Positions 34,744 to 44,031 of a stretch of DNA of 64,000 bases are shown piece after piece; the first letter of the stretch is position 1; every line of letters starts with the position of its first letter. This DNA is from Rhodoferax sp. (GTDB lineage Bacteria > Pseudomonadota > Gammaproteobacteria > Burkholderiales > Burkholderiaceae_C): assembly GCF_028689295.1 (NCBI RefSeq), contig NZ_JAQTWL010000001.1, forward strand, positions 124,001 to 188,000, written 5' to 3'. The notes under the pieces were generated by a model, which did not search any database, was not told the DNA's origin, and saw nothing but the letters and a program-made list of their open reading frames with translations. The translations under genes and the position numbers were made by a program.

Positions 34744-35706
34744 ATGCTGTACCAGCGCAATCCGCAGCTCAATAAAAACGGCGAGCTGATCCATTTGCTC
34801 TCGACCGAGGGCCTGCCCAAAAGCATCCTGACCCAGGTGCTCGATACCGCCGCCAACTTTGTCTCGGTGGGCAACCGCGAAGTCAAAAAGGTGCCCCTGC
34901 TGCGCGGCAAAAGCGTTTTCAACCTGTTTTTCGAGAACTCCACGCGCACCCGCACCACCTTCGAGATTGCCGCCAAGCGCCTCAGCGCCGACGTGATCAA
35001 CCTCGACATCGCCAAGTCGTCCGCCGCCAAGGGGGAATCGCTGCTCGACACCATTGCCAACCTGAGCGCCATGGCAGCCGACCTGTTTGTGGTGCGCCAC
35101 AGCGAATCGGGCGCGCCCTACCTGATCGCCCAGCACGTGGCGCCGCATGTGCACGTGGTCAACGCCGGCGACGGCCGCCACGCCCACCCCACGCAGGGCC
35201 TGCTCGACATGTACACCATTCGCCACTACAAGGGCGACTTTGCCAACCTGACGGTGGCCATTGTGGGCGACGTGCTGCACTCGCGCGTGGCGCGCTCCGA
35301 CATTCACGCGCTCACCACGCTGGGCTGTGCCGAGGTGCGCGTGGTCGGCCCCAAGACCCTGGTGCCCTCCGACATGGCGCCCATGGGTGTGCGCGTCTGC
35401 CACACGCTCGAAGAAGGCATCAAGGACGCCGACGTGGTCATCATGCTGCGCCTGCAAAACGAGCGCATGAGTGGTGCGCTGCTGCCGTCGAGCCAGGAGT
35501 TTTTCAAGAGTTTCGGCCTGACCCCCGCCAAGCTGCAACTGGCCAAGCCTGACGCCATCGTGATGCACCCGGGCCCGATCAACCGCGGCGTCGAAATTGA
35601 CTCGGCGGTGGTCGATGGCCGCCAGAGCGTGATCCTGCCGCAGGTGACCTTCGGCATCGCGGTGCGCATGGCGGTCATGAGCATCGTGGCCGGCAACGAA
35701 GCCTGA
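34744..35706 (+). CDS. pyrB: Aspartate carbamoyltransferase catalytic subunit
   Basis: PyrB forms carbamoyl aspartate in pyrimidine synthesis. The 320-residue product has the carbamoyl-phosphate motif [24 protein letters not shown], the aspartate-side [13 protein letters not shown] and the C-terminal [13 protein letters not shown]. The non-catalytic dihydroorotase-like gene follows by 20 bp; in this group the two proteins form a PyrB-PyrC' dodecamer. Confidence 0.97.
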   Translation: MLYQRNPQLNKNGELIHLLSTEGLPKSILTQVLDTAANFVSVGNREVKKVPLLRGKSVFNLFFENSTRTRTTFEIAAKRLSADVINLDIAKSSAAKGESLLDTIANLSAMAADLFVVRHSESGAPYLIAQHVAPHVHVVNAGDGRHAHPTQGLLDMYTIRHYKGDFANLTVAIVGDVLHSRVARSDIHALTTLGCAEVRVVGPKTLVPSDMAPMGVRVCHTLEEGIKDADVVIMLRLQNERMSGALLPSSQEFFKSFGLTPAKLQLAKPDAIVMHPGPINRGVEIDSAVVDGRQSVILPQVTFGIAVRMAVMSIVAGNEA

Positions 35707-35726
35707 ATCGTTTAAGAGACAAACAG

Positions 35727-37034
35727 ATGAACAAGCAAAAACGTGTGCTCATTCAGGGTGGCCGGGTCATCGACCCCGCCAGTGGTTTTGACGCGCAAGC
35801 CGACGTCGCCCTGGCCAACGGGGCCGTCCTCGCCATTCAAAATATCCCAGCAGATTTCCAGCCCGAGGTCACGATTCAGGCCGATGGCTGCCTGGTCTTG
35901 CCGGGTCTGGTGGACCTGGCGGTGCGCCTGCGCGAGCCGGGCAACGAACATGCCCGCATGCTCGAATCCGAAATGGCGGCAGCCATGGCCGGGGGTGTCA
36001 CCAGCCTGGTCTGCCAGCCCGACACCGACCCGGTGCTGGACGAGCCCGGCCTGGTTGAAATGCTGCGCTTTCGCGCCGAAAAACTGGAACAGGCGCGCGT
36101 CTATCCGCTGGGCGCGCTCACGCGTGGCCTGAAAGGCGAAACGCTCACCGAAATGGTGATGCTGACCGACGCCGGTTGCGTGGCCTTCAGCCAGGCCGAG
36201 GTGATGCTGGGCAATACCCAGGTGCTGCAGCGCGCTTTCCAGTACGCCACCACCTTTGGCTACGCGGTCTGGCTGCGTCCGCAAGACTATTTTCTGGGGC
36301 AAGGCGTGGCGGCCAGCGGCCCCCTGGCCACGCGCATGGGCTTGAGCGGCGTGCCGGTGATGGCCGAGACCATTGCCCTGCACACCATTTTCGAACTGAT
36401 GCGAGCCACCGGGGCTCGCGTGCACCTGTGCCGCATCAGCAGCGCCGCCGGCGTGGCGCTGGTGCGCCAGGCCAAAGCCGACGGCCTGAAAGTGACCTGC
36501 GATGTCAGCATCAATTCACTGCACCTGACCGACGCCGACATCGGCTACTTCGAAAGCCGCGCGCGACTGAACCCGCCCCTGCGCCAACAGCGCGACCGTG
36601 ACGCGCTGCGTGCCGGACTGCTGGATGGCAGCATTGACGCGCTGGTGTCGGACCACACGCCGGTGGATGAAGATGCCAAGAACTTGCCGTTTGCCGAAAG
36701 CGAGCCCGGCGCCACCGGGCTGGAGCTGCTGTTGAGCCTGGCCTACAAATGGCATCAGGACAGTGGCGTGGATTTGATGCGCGCGCTGGCGGTAGTCACC
36801 ACCGGCCCGGCCAATGTGCTGGGCTCGGCGCTCGGCCACAGGCTGGGCCGTACCGGTCGCTTGCAGGTGGGTGGTCTGGCGGACGTCTGTGTCTTCGACC
36901 CGCAGGCCGCCTGGACGGTGCAGGCCGACACCCTGGTCAGCCAGGGCAAACACACGCCGTTCTCAGGCTACGAGTTGCCCGGGCGTGTGCGCTGCACGCT
37001 GGTGGGCGGGCGCGTGGCGTATCAGGCAGGGTGA
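35727..37034 (+). CDS. pyrC': Dihydroorotase-like protein, probably inactive PyrC' subunit
   Basis: A 435-residue amidohydrolase-fold protein related to type-I dihydroorotase. The zinc-binding HxH motif is lost: the usual D-x-H-V-H-x-R-x-P-G reads DLAVRLREPG. Late motifs are also altered (VSDHTPVDEDAKN). This is the pattern of the Pseudomonas PyrC' scaffold that assembles with aspartate carbamoyltransferase, and the adjacent pyrB supports that. An active pyrC must lie elsewhere. The gene is followed at once by a foreign island, instead of the acyltransferase I would expect from relatives. Confidence 0.92.
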   Translation: MNKQKRVLIQGGRVIDPASGFDAQADVALANGAVLAIQNIPADFQPEVTIQADGCLVLPGLVDLAVRLREPGNEHARMLESEMAAAMAGGVTSLVCQPDTDPVLDEPGLVEMLRFRAEKLEQARVYPLGALTRGLKGETLTEMVMLTDAGCVAFSQAEVMLGNTQVLQRAFQYATTFGYAVWLRPQDYFLGQGVAASGPLATRMGLSGVPVMAETIALHTIFELMRATGARVHLCRISSAAGVALVRQAKADGLKVTCDVSINSLHLTDADIGYFESRARLNPPLRQQRDRDALRAGLLDGSIDALVSDHTPVDEDAKNLPFAESEPGATGLELLLSLAYKWHQDSGVDLMRALAVVTTGPANVLGSALGHRLGRTGRLQVGGLADVCVFDPQAAWTVQADTLVSQGKHTPFSGYELPGRVRCTLVGGRVAYQAG

Positions 37035-37451
37035 TCTGACCCACAGCCAGGCCGCTGGATCAAAATCAGTGACTTTGCTGAACCCGATCAATCAGCCGTT
37101 GTTTGACCCAGTGGGCAACAATTTTCAAGGCCGATGCTTGTGTCACGGGAAGGGCTCTAAGAGACCCGAAGCGGAATTCGATGGCTCCAGATGGGATGCC
37201 ACAAAGCTGCCATTGACGGCGAATTGACAAGCGGTGAGTGATGTAAGGTCAAGTACTGCAACCAAGATCTTTGACCAATTCACCCATTTGGGGGATAAGC
37301 ATTCGTTCACCGAATAGACAGAATGCGGCTTATGGGGCCAAATTTCTGAGATTCAATCAGTCTCACGCGACCGCAGCTTCGCAGCGATTGCGTTCGCTGG
37401 GCAATAATCAGCAACAACACGTGACAATTCGTCTCATGCGTAAAGGCAACA
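37035..37451. other. Left junction of the accessory island
   Basis: About 417 bases with no supported gene. Composition drops from the pyr genes into A/T-richer sequence. A TTGACA at about 37225 could be a -35 element, but no well-spaced -10 is convincing. No tRNA gene or long direct repeat was seen, so the insertion mechanism is unclear. Confidence 0.5.
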
Positions 37452-38525
37452 ATGGATCTGCAGCACCTGGCGATTTCTCGCGCAATTCTTTTTGACATTT
37501 TGCCCGACAAGGAAGATAAGACGCCAAACGATCCAACCGGAGGAGCGGCCCTTTCCGCACTGCCGAATTCTGCGAAGTTGATGGTGGCTAGCCGCATTGC
37601 AGGCGCTCTGGGTAAGAACGCAAACGGCTTAGAAGTTGCGATTACCAATTCCGGGCCAACCAGTTTCTTTCAGGCTGCCTGCAAGGCCATGGATAGCAGC
37701 GATGCAAATTTTTTGGTACAAGCGCGCGAGATTGCCGTGATGCTGGCGGCTGCTCAAACGAACAAACATCTCGCGCACAGCAAGTTGATGCTTATACAAG
37801 CTTCTGTCACGGCGGGGCAACTTCCCTGTTTGATCGCGGTGAAAGCAGAACTTCAGGATGGGTTGGCAGATAGACCCGCTGCGGGAGAATTGGGAATGGA
37901 TGTTCAGCATTTGAAGGACATCTTTATGACGGACAGCCAGCGGCTTTTCAAGATCGGTTACATGCAGCGCACTGTAGCGACCGCGACTTTCAATCAGGGG
38001 CAATACGAGGCAAACGAACATATCGTTCATCTCTTTGACCATTTGATGAGCGCCACTGAGACGCGGCACGCTGCTTTCTACTTCTACAACAGTTTTTTGG
38101 GATGCAACACCGCGCACTCGGCCCGCGCTCGTACCAGAGATTTCTTCGAGAACACTATGGCCTTCATCAAGGCCTCTGGGCTTCCGGTAGACGGAAAACT
38201 TGATCTCATGGAAGCGCTCCGAACTGAGTTGAAAAGTACCTCCAATGTCGTCAATGTCGTTGCCTTTGCTTCTGCGCACATGGCCCCAACGGTGAAGCAG
38301 GCATACGAGGGGTTCATGATTGAACAGAAAGGCTTCCCAAACCATGCAGTGGAAAAGGACACTTTCTACGTGAACGCAAGACTCAAACGCCGCCGAAAGA
38401 TTACGTTCTCGAACGACATCTGGCTATCTACGCCGCCCGATCTTATGGCGAGTGTCATCACGGTTGAAAACGACGACGGATCGACCACCGTGACCGTTCC
38501 AGGTCTAGTGGAGAAGCGTGAATGA
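37452..38525 (+). CDS. Uncharacterised protein, distantly NdpA (nucleoid-associated)-like
   Basis: A 357-residue soluble protein. The layout (ISRAILFDILPDKEDKTPND; a mid-region of LMLIQASVTAGQLPCLIAVK; LKDIFMTDSQRLFKIGYMQR) recalls the 37-kDa nucleoid-associated family YejK/NdpA, but similarity is weak and the call is an inference. AAGG precedes the ATG. It overlaps the next gene, a RelA/SpoT-like synthetase, by 4 bp, so the two form a coupled pair. The G+C is below the flanking core genes. It could serve as antitoxin, sensor or partner. Confidence 0.65.
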   Translation: MDLQHLAISRAILFDILPDKEDKTPNDPTGGAALSALPNSAKLMVASRIAGALGKNANGLEVAITNSGPTSFFQAACKAMDSSDANFLVQAREIAVMLAAAQTNKHLAHSKLMLIQASVTAGQLPCLIAVKAELQDGLADRPAAGELGMDVQHLKDIFMTDSQRLFKIGYMQRTVATATFNQGQYEANEHIVHLFDHLMSATETRHAAFYFYNSFLGCNTAHSARARTRDFFENTMAFIKASGLPVDGKLDLMEALRTELKSTSNVVNVVAFASAHMAPTVKQAYEGFMIEQKGFPNHAVEKDTFYVNARLKRRRKITFSNDIWLSTPPDLMASVITVENDDGSTTVTVPGLVEKRE

Positions 38526-39499
38526 CGCCAGAGGCTTTTGGCGCTCGGCTTGATGAGCAGCGTCCGAGTCTCAATGCTTACGGGCAATATGTAATCGAAA
38601 AGGTCACGTCTTCGCTGCGAGCAAATTTATCCACAGAGAAGTTCAATGAACTGCTTAAAGTGACGCCGTCGTTCCGCGTGAAGGACACGGCCTCTGCACT
38701 GCAAAAAATCACCAAAAAGGGCTATAAAGATCCCGTTTCCATGATGACTGACGTAGTCGGCGTGCGATTCGTAGTTCTATTGGAAGCCGACATCGACCTT
38801 GTGGAAAAAGCTATCATAAGTTGCAGTGGGGCATGGACGCCGCGCAAGGATCGCTTTCCACTGTTTGAGATCCAAGAGAACCCTGAGGCTTTTGAGTATC
38901 AGTCGACACACTTCGTTATTCGCCTCAATCAAGACACACAAGCTGGGAACCTTACGATCTTGGCGGACACGCCGTGCGAAGTACAAATCCGCACACTGGT
39001 GCAGCATGCCTACGCGGAGTTTGTGCATGACCGCGTTTATAAACCCGGAAAACATGTGCCCGCTAGCGTCAGACGCCTCGTTGCTCGTGCAATGGCCATG
39101 CTGGAATCCACAGATCTGATTTTCGCTGAAGCTGCCGAAGAGCTGGCATGCGTCAACCTGTCTTTGGATCAGTGGATGGAACTATCGGTCACCGTTTACA
39201 ACAGACATTGCGGGCAGCATATAACGAGCGTTGCCGAGGGTGAGGCTCGCTTATTCTTTGAGACCTTCAGAGACCTTTTGCCCAGTGCCAACAGCCGTGA
39301 AATTGAAGCGCATTTTCGAGATCACGCTGCGACCATTACGCAGTATCGAGATGATCAAAACGTATTTGGTCATCCGTTCGTAGTGGTCTTAATGTGGGTA
39401 GTAGCGCGGCACGATCAAGTTGTAGCAGCCCGATGGCCAATGGGAAAATATCGGGCCGACTTGTCGGCAGCGGCGAGCTTGTTGGGTATTGCTCTTTAA
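38522..39499 (+). CDS. RelA/SpoT-domain nucleotidyltransferase (small alarmone synthetase-like)
   Basis: A 325-residue protein with a (p)ppGpp-synthetase fold in the first half. R52-V-K-D then S58 and K62 match the R-x-K-x3-S-x3-K signature; D77 (MTDVVGVRFVV) is the metal ligand; YQSTHFVI (126-133) corresponds to YxSxH; E153-V-Q-I-R-T is the second acidic motif. No HD hydrolase, TGS or ACT domain is present, so it is not the housekeeping Rel. The C-terminal half is helical and unassigned. Its coupling with the NdpA-like gene suggests a toxSAS-like or phage-response module; that is inference. Confidence 0.85.
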   Translation: MTPEAFGARLDEQRPSLNAYGQYVIEKVTSSLRANLSTEKFNELLKVTPSFRVKDTASALQKITKKGYKDPVSMMTDVVGVRFVVLLEADIDLVEKAIISCSGAWTPRKDRFPLFEIQENPEAFEYQSTHFVIRLNQDTQAGNLTILADTPCEVQIRTLVQHAYAEFVHDRVYKPGKHVPASVRRLVARAMAMLESTDLIFAEAAEELACVNLSLDQWMELSVTVYNRHCGQHITSVAEGEARLFFETFRDLLPSANSREIEAHFRDHAATITQYRDDQNVFGHPFVVVLMWVVARHDQVVAARWPMGKYRADLSAAASLLGIAL

Positions 39500-39716
39500 C
39501 ACGCCTCGGAGGCTCATTAGCCCCGTCCGAGTGGGCTCATTATCTTGGCTAGATGCGGACCGTCAGCATACCCATGGTCAAAGGCTGCCACCAACCTACA
39601 GCCGGATTCTGATTGGCTCAGTTTTCGGTCGGCGGCAACACTGCTTTCCAAAATGGCAGTTGTTGTCGATCTTGGAGCCTAGTTTACGGCTCAGATGATC
39701 GCTATCCCTCACCCGC
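39500..39716. other. Non-coding stretch beside transposase remnant
   Basis: No supported gene between the synthetase stop and the transposase fragment. Short GC hairpins (for example GCCTC-G-GAGGC near 39503) follow the stop but without a T-tract. Probably decayed mobile-element sequence. Confidence 0.4.
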
Positions 39717-39944
39717 TTACATCAGCCGAACGATTGATGGAGTGTCCGTCTTACTAGGCACGCAAACGCCGAGAGGCATGACGTCGATTTCACAGGCCGA
39801 ATGAAACATGAGGTCCGACGGAACGAAATTAACTTCGGCATCGGCATTGCCTGGCACTGTCTGAAGAGCACCATCGACTACGCAGACATGAAAGTGCACA
39901 TGTTCATTCAGACTGGAGCGGTAAGCGGCGCAAGGGTCCACCAC
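39717..39944 (-). pseudogene. Fragment of IS91-family (Y2) transposase
   Basis: A 75-codon frame whose reading SSLNEHVHFHVCVVDGALQ matches the conserved metal-binding HxHxHxC-x-V-x-DG block of IS91/IS801-type Y2 transposases as I remember them. It then continues for about 40 poorly matching codons to a stop. The N-terminal zinc domain and the C-terminal catalytic tyrosines are missing, so the element is dead. It lies between the two gene pairs of the island and shows mobile-element history. Confidence 0.7.
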
Positions 39945-40008
39945 GTTTGACGGCTTTTCAGCAGTGCGATACTGCGGCTCATGTGGTCGAAAGGTCCAAA
40001 CGTGGTGG
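39938..40008. repeat. 12-bp inverted repeat upstream of ATPase operon
   Basis: CCACCACGTTTG (39938-39949) and CAAACGTGGTGG (39997-40008) are perfect inverted repeats 47 bp apart. They straddle the end of the transposase remnant and lie about 50 bp before the ATPase start. Possible operator, cruciform, or leftover of a mobile-element end. Confidence 0.6.
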
Positions 40009-40056
40009 CCGCTATTGCTGATGGCTCGGATGGTGAGTAAAACGGAAAGAGACTAC

Positions 40057-41694
40057 ATGACTGCGAATAAATCAAACCCCATCATCGGCATCATGCTGGA
40101 AGGCTTTCAGGTCTTTGAAAAGCCCACGTACATTCCGCTGGATCGGTTGACGTTGCTGTTCGGGCCGAACTCGGCGGGCAAAAGTGCGGTTCAGGATGCT
40201 ATAGATTTATACGCGGCATTGATGTCTAGAGAAACTGCCGGGTCCTACATGCAGTTTTATGAGGCAAAGGCGTTGCTTGCCCGCCATTGGCGCCGAACTG
40301 GTTGCAGTGATGATTCCCGTGTGGATAAGTTGAGCATCGGGGTCGTTCATACAACCCAAGTCGATATCCATTCGGTCCTTGAGTATCAGCTCGAACGGAA
40401 AATATGGGGTGAATTTCTTGCTAGAAATGGCCATGCATGGGAATTAGAAAATCGCTGGTATTTTGAACGTTACGAACAAGAGGGAGAGGACATAGAATTT
40501 ACAACTCGTTTTGAATTTTTAATTGAATCAGTAATGCTCGTTAAGCACAGCAATACCGAACTTCAGCTGAACTTGAAACATCCACTTTTAAGTCAAACTG
40601 AATTGAAGGTGGATTTTGCTGCGCTAGCGAAGACCTATCCCGATGAAGTGACCTTGGACAATGGTCAATTGATTATTCGTGGACTTTTTTTGGATTTTCA
40701 CCCGCGAGGGGCTCGGAATGGGCAACACCATGACAGATGGATGACATATCACACGAGCCAAGGTCTAAAGCATGTTTCAAATGATAAGTCAACTTTTTTC
40801 TCTGCTGCCATTGTGGAGCTGAATGTTGTTCTTGATTGCATATTGGACACTGCCATTGGTAATTCCAGATTCATACCATCAAAGGTCGATGCATCGCGTT
40901 TGGTGCCCTCTCGGCAAGCTCTGACTTTTCAAATCGGCAATTTGTATGACGCAATGCAGCAAATGCCATTTCCCGAGGAGCCAATTTATAGAAAGCTGGC
41001 GGAATCGTTGGCAAGCGAGTTAACAAATGTACAGGTAGCTTTTTCAAACCCAGCGGATCGACGGAAGTATGCAGATGCGGTCAATCACGCGCTGGCAGAT
41101 CACCTTTTTTTAGAACAGGGATATCGGCTTGATTTTGATTTTCGGCTATTGATGTCAGAAGCGAACTCAAAGGCTGGATTGATAGAGGGCATGGGTCTGG
41201 ACCCGAGCGAATTCGGCTTTTTGGTTGAAATTCATCTTCGCGATGGGGCTGGGCGTAAGCACCTGTTTCAAGATGTCGGCAGTGGAATCGGATATCTATT
41301 GCCCGTGCTGTGCGCTGTGTATGAAAAGAGACCTGGGGTCGAATCTACGTGCTTCATTCAGCAACCAGAGTTACACATTCATCCTGCCCTGCAAGCGGCC
41401 ATGGGCGATGTTTTCATAGAAGGCTGTGATGATGATAGCCAGATACTGATCGAAACCCACAGCGAGCATCTTCTTCTGCGCATCCTCAAACGTATCCGCC
41501 AAACCCACCTGCAGGTGGCTATCGCGCCCGAACTCAAAATCAATGCCGACGATGTATGCGTGCTGTACTTTGATCCATCCCCCGACGGAACCACAACCGT
41601 AAAGCACCTAAGAATCTCAGAAGACGGTGAATTCATGGACCGCTGGCCACGCGGTTTCTTTAGCGAGCGTGATCAGGAGCTGCTTGATGAATGA
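40057..41694 (+). CDS. OLD-like AAA ATPase (DUF3696-type), possible defence gene
   Basis: A 545-residue SMC/OLD-type ATPase: Walker A GPNSAGKS (residues 36-43), an ABC-like signature region DVGSGIGYLLP, Walker B FIQQPELHIHP (433-443) with Glu438, and the switch His468 in ETHSEH. The C terminus (VLYFDPSPDGTTTVKHLRIS, EFMDRWPRGFF) is like DUF3696. There is no TOPRIM domain, unlike true OLD. ATG at 40057 follows GGAAAGAG; earlier ATGs lie nearer the inverted repeat. It overlaps the next gene by 8 bp, and such ATPases usually act with an adjacent effector. Confidence 0.85.
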   Translation: MTANKSNPIIGIMLEGFQVFEKPTYIPLDRLTLLFGPNSAGKSAVQDAIDLYAALMSRETAGSYMQFYEAKALLARHWRRTGCSDDSRVDKLSIGVVHTTQVDIHSVLEYQLERKIWGEFLARNGHAWELENRWYFERYEQEGEDIEFTTRFEFLIESVMLVKHSNTELQLNLKHPLLSQTELKVDFAALAKTYPDEVTLDNGQLIIRGLFLDFHPRGARNGQHHDRWMTYHTSQGLKHVSNDKSTFFSAAIVELNVVLDCILDTAIGNSRFIPSKVDASRLVPSRQALTFQIGNLYDAMQQMPFPEEPIYRKLAESLASELTNVQVAFSNPADRRKYADAVNHALADHLFLEQGYRLDFDFRLLMSEANSKAGLIEGMGLDPSEFGFLVEIHLRDGAGRKHLFQDVGSGIGYLLPVLCAVYEKRPGVESTCFIQQPELHIHPALQAAMGDVFIEGCDDDSQILIETHSEHLLLRILKRIRQTHLQVAIAPELKINADDVCVLYFDPSPDGTTTVKHLRISEDGEFMDRWPRGFFSERDQELLDE

Positions 41695-42589
41695 GTTGTT
41701 TGCCGCTGACCCATTGGTCTGCACCAGTGCCAGTGACTTGAAATTGCTGTTCGCATCTTTTGGGCCATACGCGGGGCGCTACCTGGCCAATTACCCCAGT
41801 GATTGGGCGACTCAAGTACAGCGTGGTCTGGACCCGGTTGGTGAAATAGAAGCGGCCAGAATTCAGACACTTTTGCGACGCGCCAAAGAAAATTTGACAC
41901 TGGTGAATCGGTTAAACCTGCCCTGGAAGCCTGACCAGGCATGGCTGGCGAATGCATCTCCATTGCTGGAGGGAAGCAGCTCTGTGTTTGAAGGACTGAT
42001 TGCCAACGGGGGGACGCCGCCAACGGTCCACGAGTTACATGATGTTGACCTACCACCGACAGCGGAAGAGCGTGTTGCGGGCACTGCTAACGAGTACGCC
42101 AGAATTTCAAAAATTCTGTTGCTGTTAAGTCCCGAAATCGCATTTATTGACCCTTACCTGAATCCACAGAAACGTGCGTGTTCTGCTGTCCTTGGGGCAT
42201 TGTTCGATTTGGTAGGCAGGGGTAAGTGCCAAAAAATCACACTCTGGACTCGGGCGGCAGATGTTCTGGGTGCCGGAAATACCAATGCTGTAATGGCAGA
42301 CATGAAAGAAACATTGCAGCGCTTGGCGGTAACGGCCAACTTTAAGTCTGGTCGCGAAATAGAAATGAATTTGGTTGAGGATGAATCCCGGCAAACCAAG
42401 ATGCATGGTCGGTATGTGCTGTCTGTTAAAGGCGGTGTTCGTCTGGATCAGGGCTTTCAGCAGCTACCTAATGGGCGACAAGTGGATGTAGGGCCAATAG
42501 GAAAAGTCATTCACAACGAACTGTTGGACATTTTTTTCGATGGCAGGCACGATATGCGAGTTGTCGAGAGAATAGCATTTAAGGTATGA
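41687..42589 (+). CDS. Uncharacterised partner of ATPase, PLD-like fold suspected
   Basis: A 300-residue protein translated from an ATG overlapping the ATPase gene by 8 bp. The second half has a pattern reminiscent of phospholipase-D-like proteins: IAFIDPYLNP, KITLWTRAADVL, then KMHGRYVLS with H240 and R242, and VRLDQGFQQLPNG. The canonical HxKxxxxD is not complete, so catalysis is uncertain. The N-terminal half is helical and unassigned. Tight coupling with an OLD-like ATPase makes an effector or toxin role plausible, but this is inference only. Confidence 0.7.
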   Translation: MNELFAADPLVCTSASDLKLLFASFGPYAGRYLANYPSDWATQVQRGLDPVGEIEAARIQTLLRRAKENLTLVNRLNLPWKPDQAWLANASPLLEGSSSVFEGLIANGGTPPTVHELHDVDLPPTAEERVAGTANEYARISKILLLLSPEIAFIDPYLNPQKRACSAVLGALFDLVGRGKCQKITLWTRAADVLGAGNTNAVMADMKETLQRLAVTANFKSGREIEMNLVEDESRQTKMHGRYVLSVKGGVRLDQGFQQLPNGRQVDVGPIGKVIHNELLDIFFDGRHDMRVVERIAFKV

Positions 42590-42906
42590 GCATTCGGCCC
42601 TTTTGAGGACTAGTTTCGGGACACCACCCCGATGTGCTCCAGAATCCTCCTGATCTTCGCGCCTTCGGTATCCGCCTTTGCCCACCGCACTATGTGTATA
42701 GCAGCGGCCAACGTAAGGGGGAAAACGTTGGATGAAAGAATTGGGCTTCCATATAGCGGGTATTCATGAAGGACTCTTTACGCTGCATATCTGACAGAAA
42801 AATAGCATATTGCAATCTCAAATATTGGCAATAACGCTACGCTGAAACACGCGTGAACCCCAAATTTCAAGCGCTGGTCAACTTGACCAAATTCTCATCG
42901 AATCCC
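42590..42906. other. Right junction of the island with possible transposase tail
   Basis: About 317 bases with no intact gene. On the minus strand 42608-42690 reads AKADTEGAKIRRILEHIG and then a stop, which resembles the C-terminal end of some IS91-type transposases; the match is short. A palindrome TGGTCAA-C-TTGACCA sits at 42875-42889 next to the fbpC stop. The A/T-rich island composition ends about here. Confidence 0.4.
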
Positions 42907-43974
42907 TTAGCTTGGCCGGTTGAAAGTCACCACATGATCGACCTGGGGGCGAATGCCGATCCACTCGCCCAGGGAATGGTCGTGGTGGCTGGGCACCAGC
43001 GCCATCACGGTCTCGCCCGTGGCCAGGCGCAGCGTGTACAGGAATTCGGCGCCGCGAAACGCCTTGCGCAAAATCTGCGCCTTGACCTGTGCGTGGTCGT
43101 CGTGCACGATGTCGTCGGCGCGCAGCAGCACATCGCAGGCGCCGTCCGAATAGGCGCTGGGCAGCGGGCATTCGCTCATGTCAGTCAGGTTGCCCAGCGG
43201 CGTTTGCACCACCACCTCGCCTGCTACCTCGCGGATCACGGCCGGGGCAAAAACGCCATGGCCAATGAACTCGGCGACAAAGCGCGAGGCCGGCCGGTGG
43301 TAGAGCGTGTAGGCGTTGTCCCACTGGTGTAATTCGCCCAGGTGCATGACGCCGATGATGTCGCCCACCGCAAAGGCTTCCAGCTGGTCGTGGGTGACAA
43401 ACAGGGCGGTGGCGTTGGCCGCCTTCAGGATGCCGCGCACCTCGTAGGCCAGCCGTTCGCGCAGGTCCACGTCGAGGTTCGAGAAGGGTTCGTCGAGCAG
43501 CAGCAGACGCGGTTTGGGGGCCAGCGCTCGCGCCAGCGCCACGCGCTGTTGCTGGCCGCCCGAAAGTTCATGCGGAAAACGATCTTCCTGCCCCTCCAGC
43601 CCCACCAGCGTCAGCACCTCGGCCACTCGGGCCTGGCGCTCGGCGCGCGGTAAATGATCGATGCCGAAGGCCACGTTGCGGCCAATGCTCAGGTGCGGGA
43701 ACAGCGCGTAGTCCTGAAACACCATACCCACCTGGCGCGACTCCGGCGGTAGCGAAACGCCGGCCTGGCTCACCACCTCGCCGCCCAGGCGGATGGCCCC
43801 GGCACTGGCGCGCTCCAGCCCGGCCACGGCGCGCAGCAGCGTGGTCTTGCCGCAGCCCGACGGACCGATCAGCACGCCAATGTCGCCGGCGTGCAGGCCA
43901 AAGGACACGTCACGTACGGCGGGCGTGCTTTGGCCGTCATAGATGACGCTGAGTTGGGAGACTTCGAGGAACAT
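42907..43974 (-). CDS. fbpC: Ferric iron ABC transporter ATP-binding protein
   Basis: A 355-residue ATPase of the FbpC/SfuC type for ferric iron import. Walker [11 protein letters not shown]-loop [20 protein letters not shown], signature [15 protein letters not shown], Walker [14 protein letters not shown]-loop VTHDQLEAF, then a C-terminal regulatory OB-like domain. It is divergent from the permease gene across a 57-bp gap with a Fur-like box. No periplasmic FbpA gene is adjacent. A related metal or thiamine substrate cannot be ruled out. Confidence 0.9.
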   Translation of the reverse strand: MFLEVSQLSVIYDGQSTPAVRDVSFGLHAGDIGVLIGPSGCGKTTLLRAVAGLERASAGAIRLGGEVVSQAGVSLPPESRQVGMVFQDYALFPHLSIGRNVAFGIDHLPRAERQARVAEVLTLVGLEGQEDRFPHELSGGQQQRVALARALAPKPRLLLLDEPFSNLDVDLRERLAYEVRGILKAANATALFVTHDQLEAFAVGDIIGVMHLGELHQWDNAYTLYHRPASRFVAEFIGHGVFAPAVIREVAGEVVVQTPLGNLTDMSECPLPSAYSDGACDVLLRADDIVHDDHAQVKAQILRKAFRGAEFLYTLRLATGETVMALVPSHHDHSLGEWIGIRPQVDHVVTFNRPS

Positions 43975-43986
43975 GGAAAATATTCT

Positions 43987-44007
43987 AAATGATTACAATT
44001 CTCATTT
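43987..44007. promoter_or_regulatory. Fur-like box between divergent iron transport genes
   Basis: AAATGA-N9-TCATTT is a perfect A/T-rich inverted repeat and resembles the Fur consensus of repeated GATAAT/ATTATC elements. It lies in the 57-bp region between the ATPase and permease starts, so one Fur dimer set could repress both under iron-replete conditions. Confidence 0.65.
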
Positions 44008-44031
44008 GGTTTTTAACTTCCTTGCCCTTAC

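Noticed and set aside
40057-42589. Assignment of the ATPase pair to PARIS, Septu, Gabija or OLD systems
   Set aside because: The partner shows no DUF4435, HNH or UvrD-like features and the ATPase has no TOPRIM domain, so a named system is not supported.
42875-42889. Palindrome TGGTCAA-C-TTGACCA downstream of fbpC
   Set aside because: A one-base centre cannot form a stable loop and no T-tract follows, so it is neither a clear terminator nor an operator.
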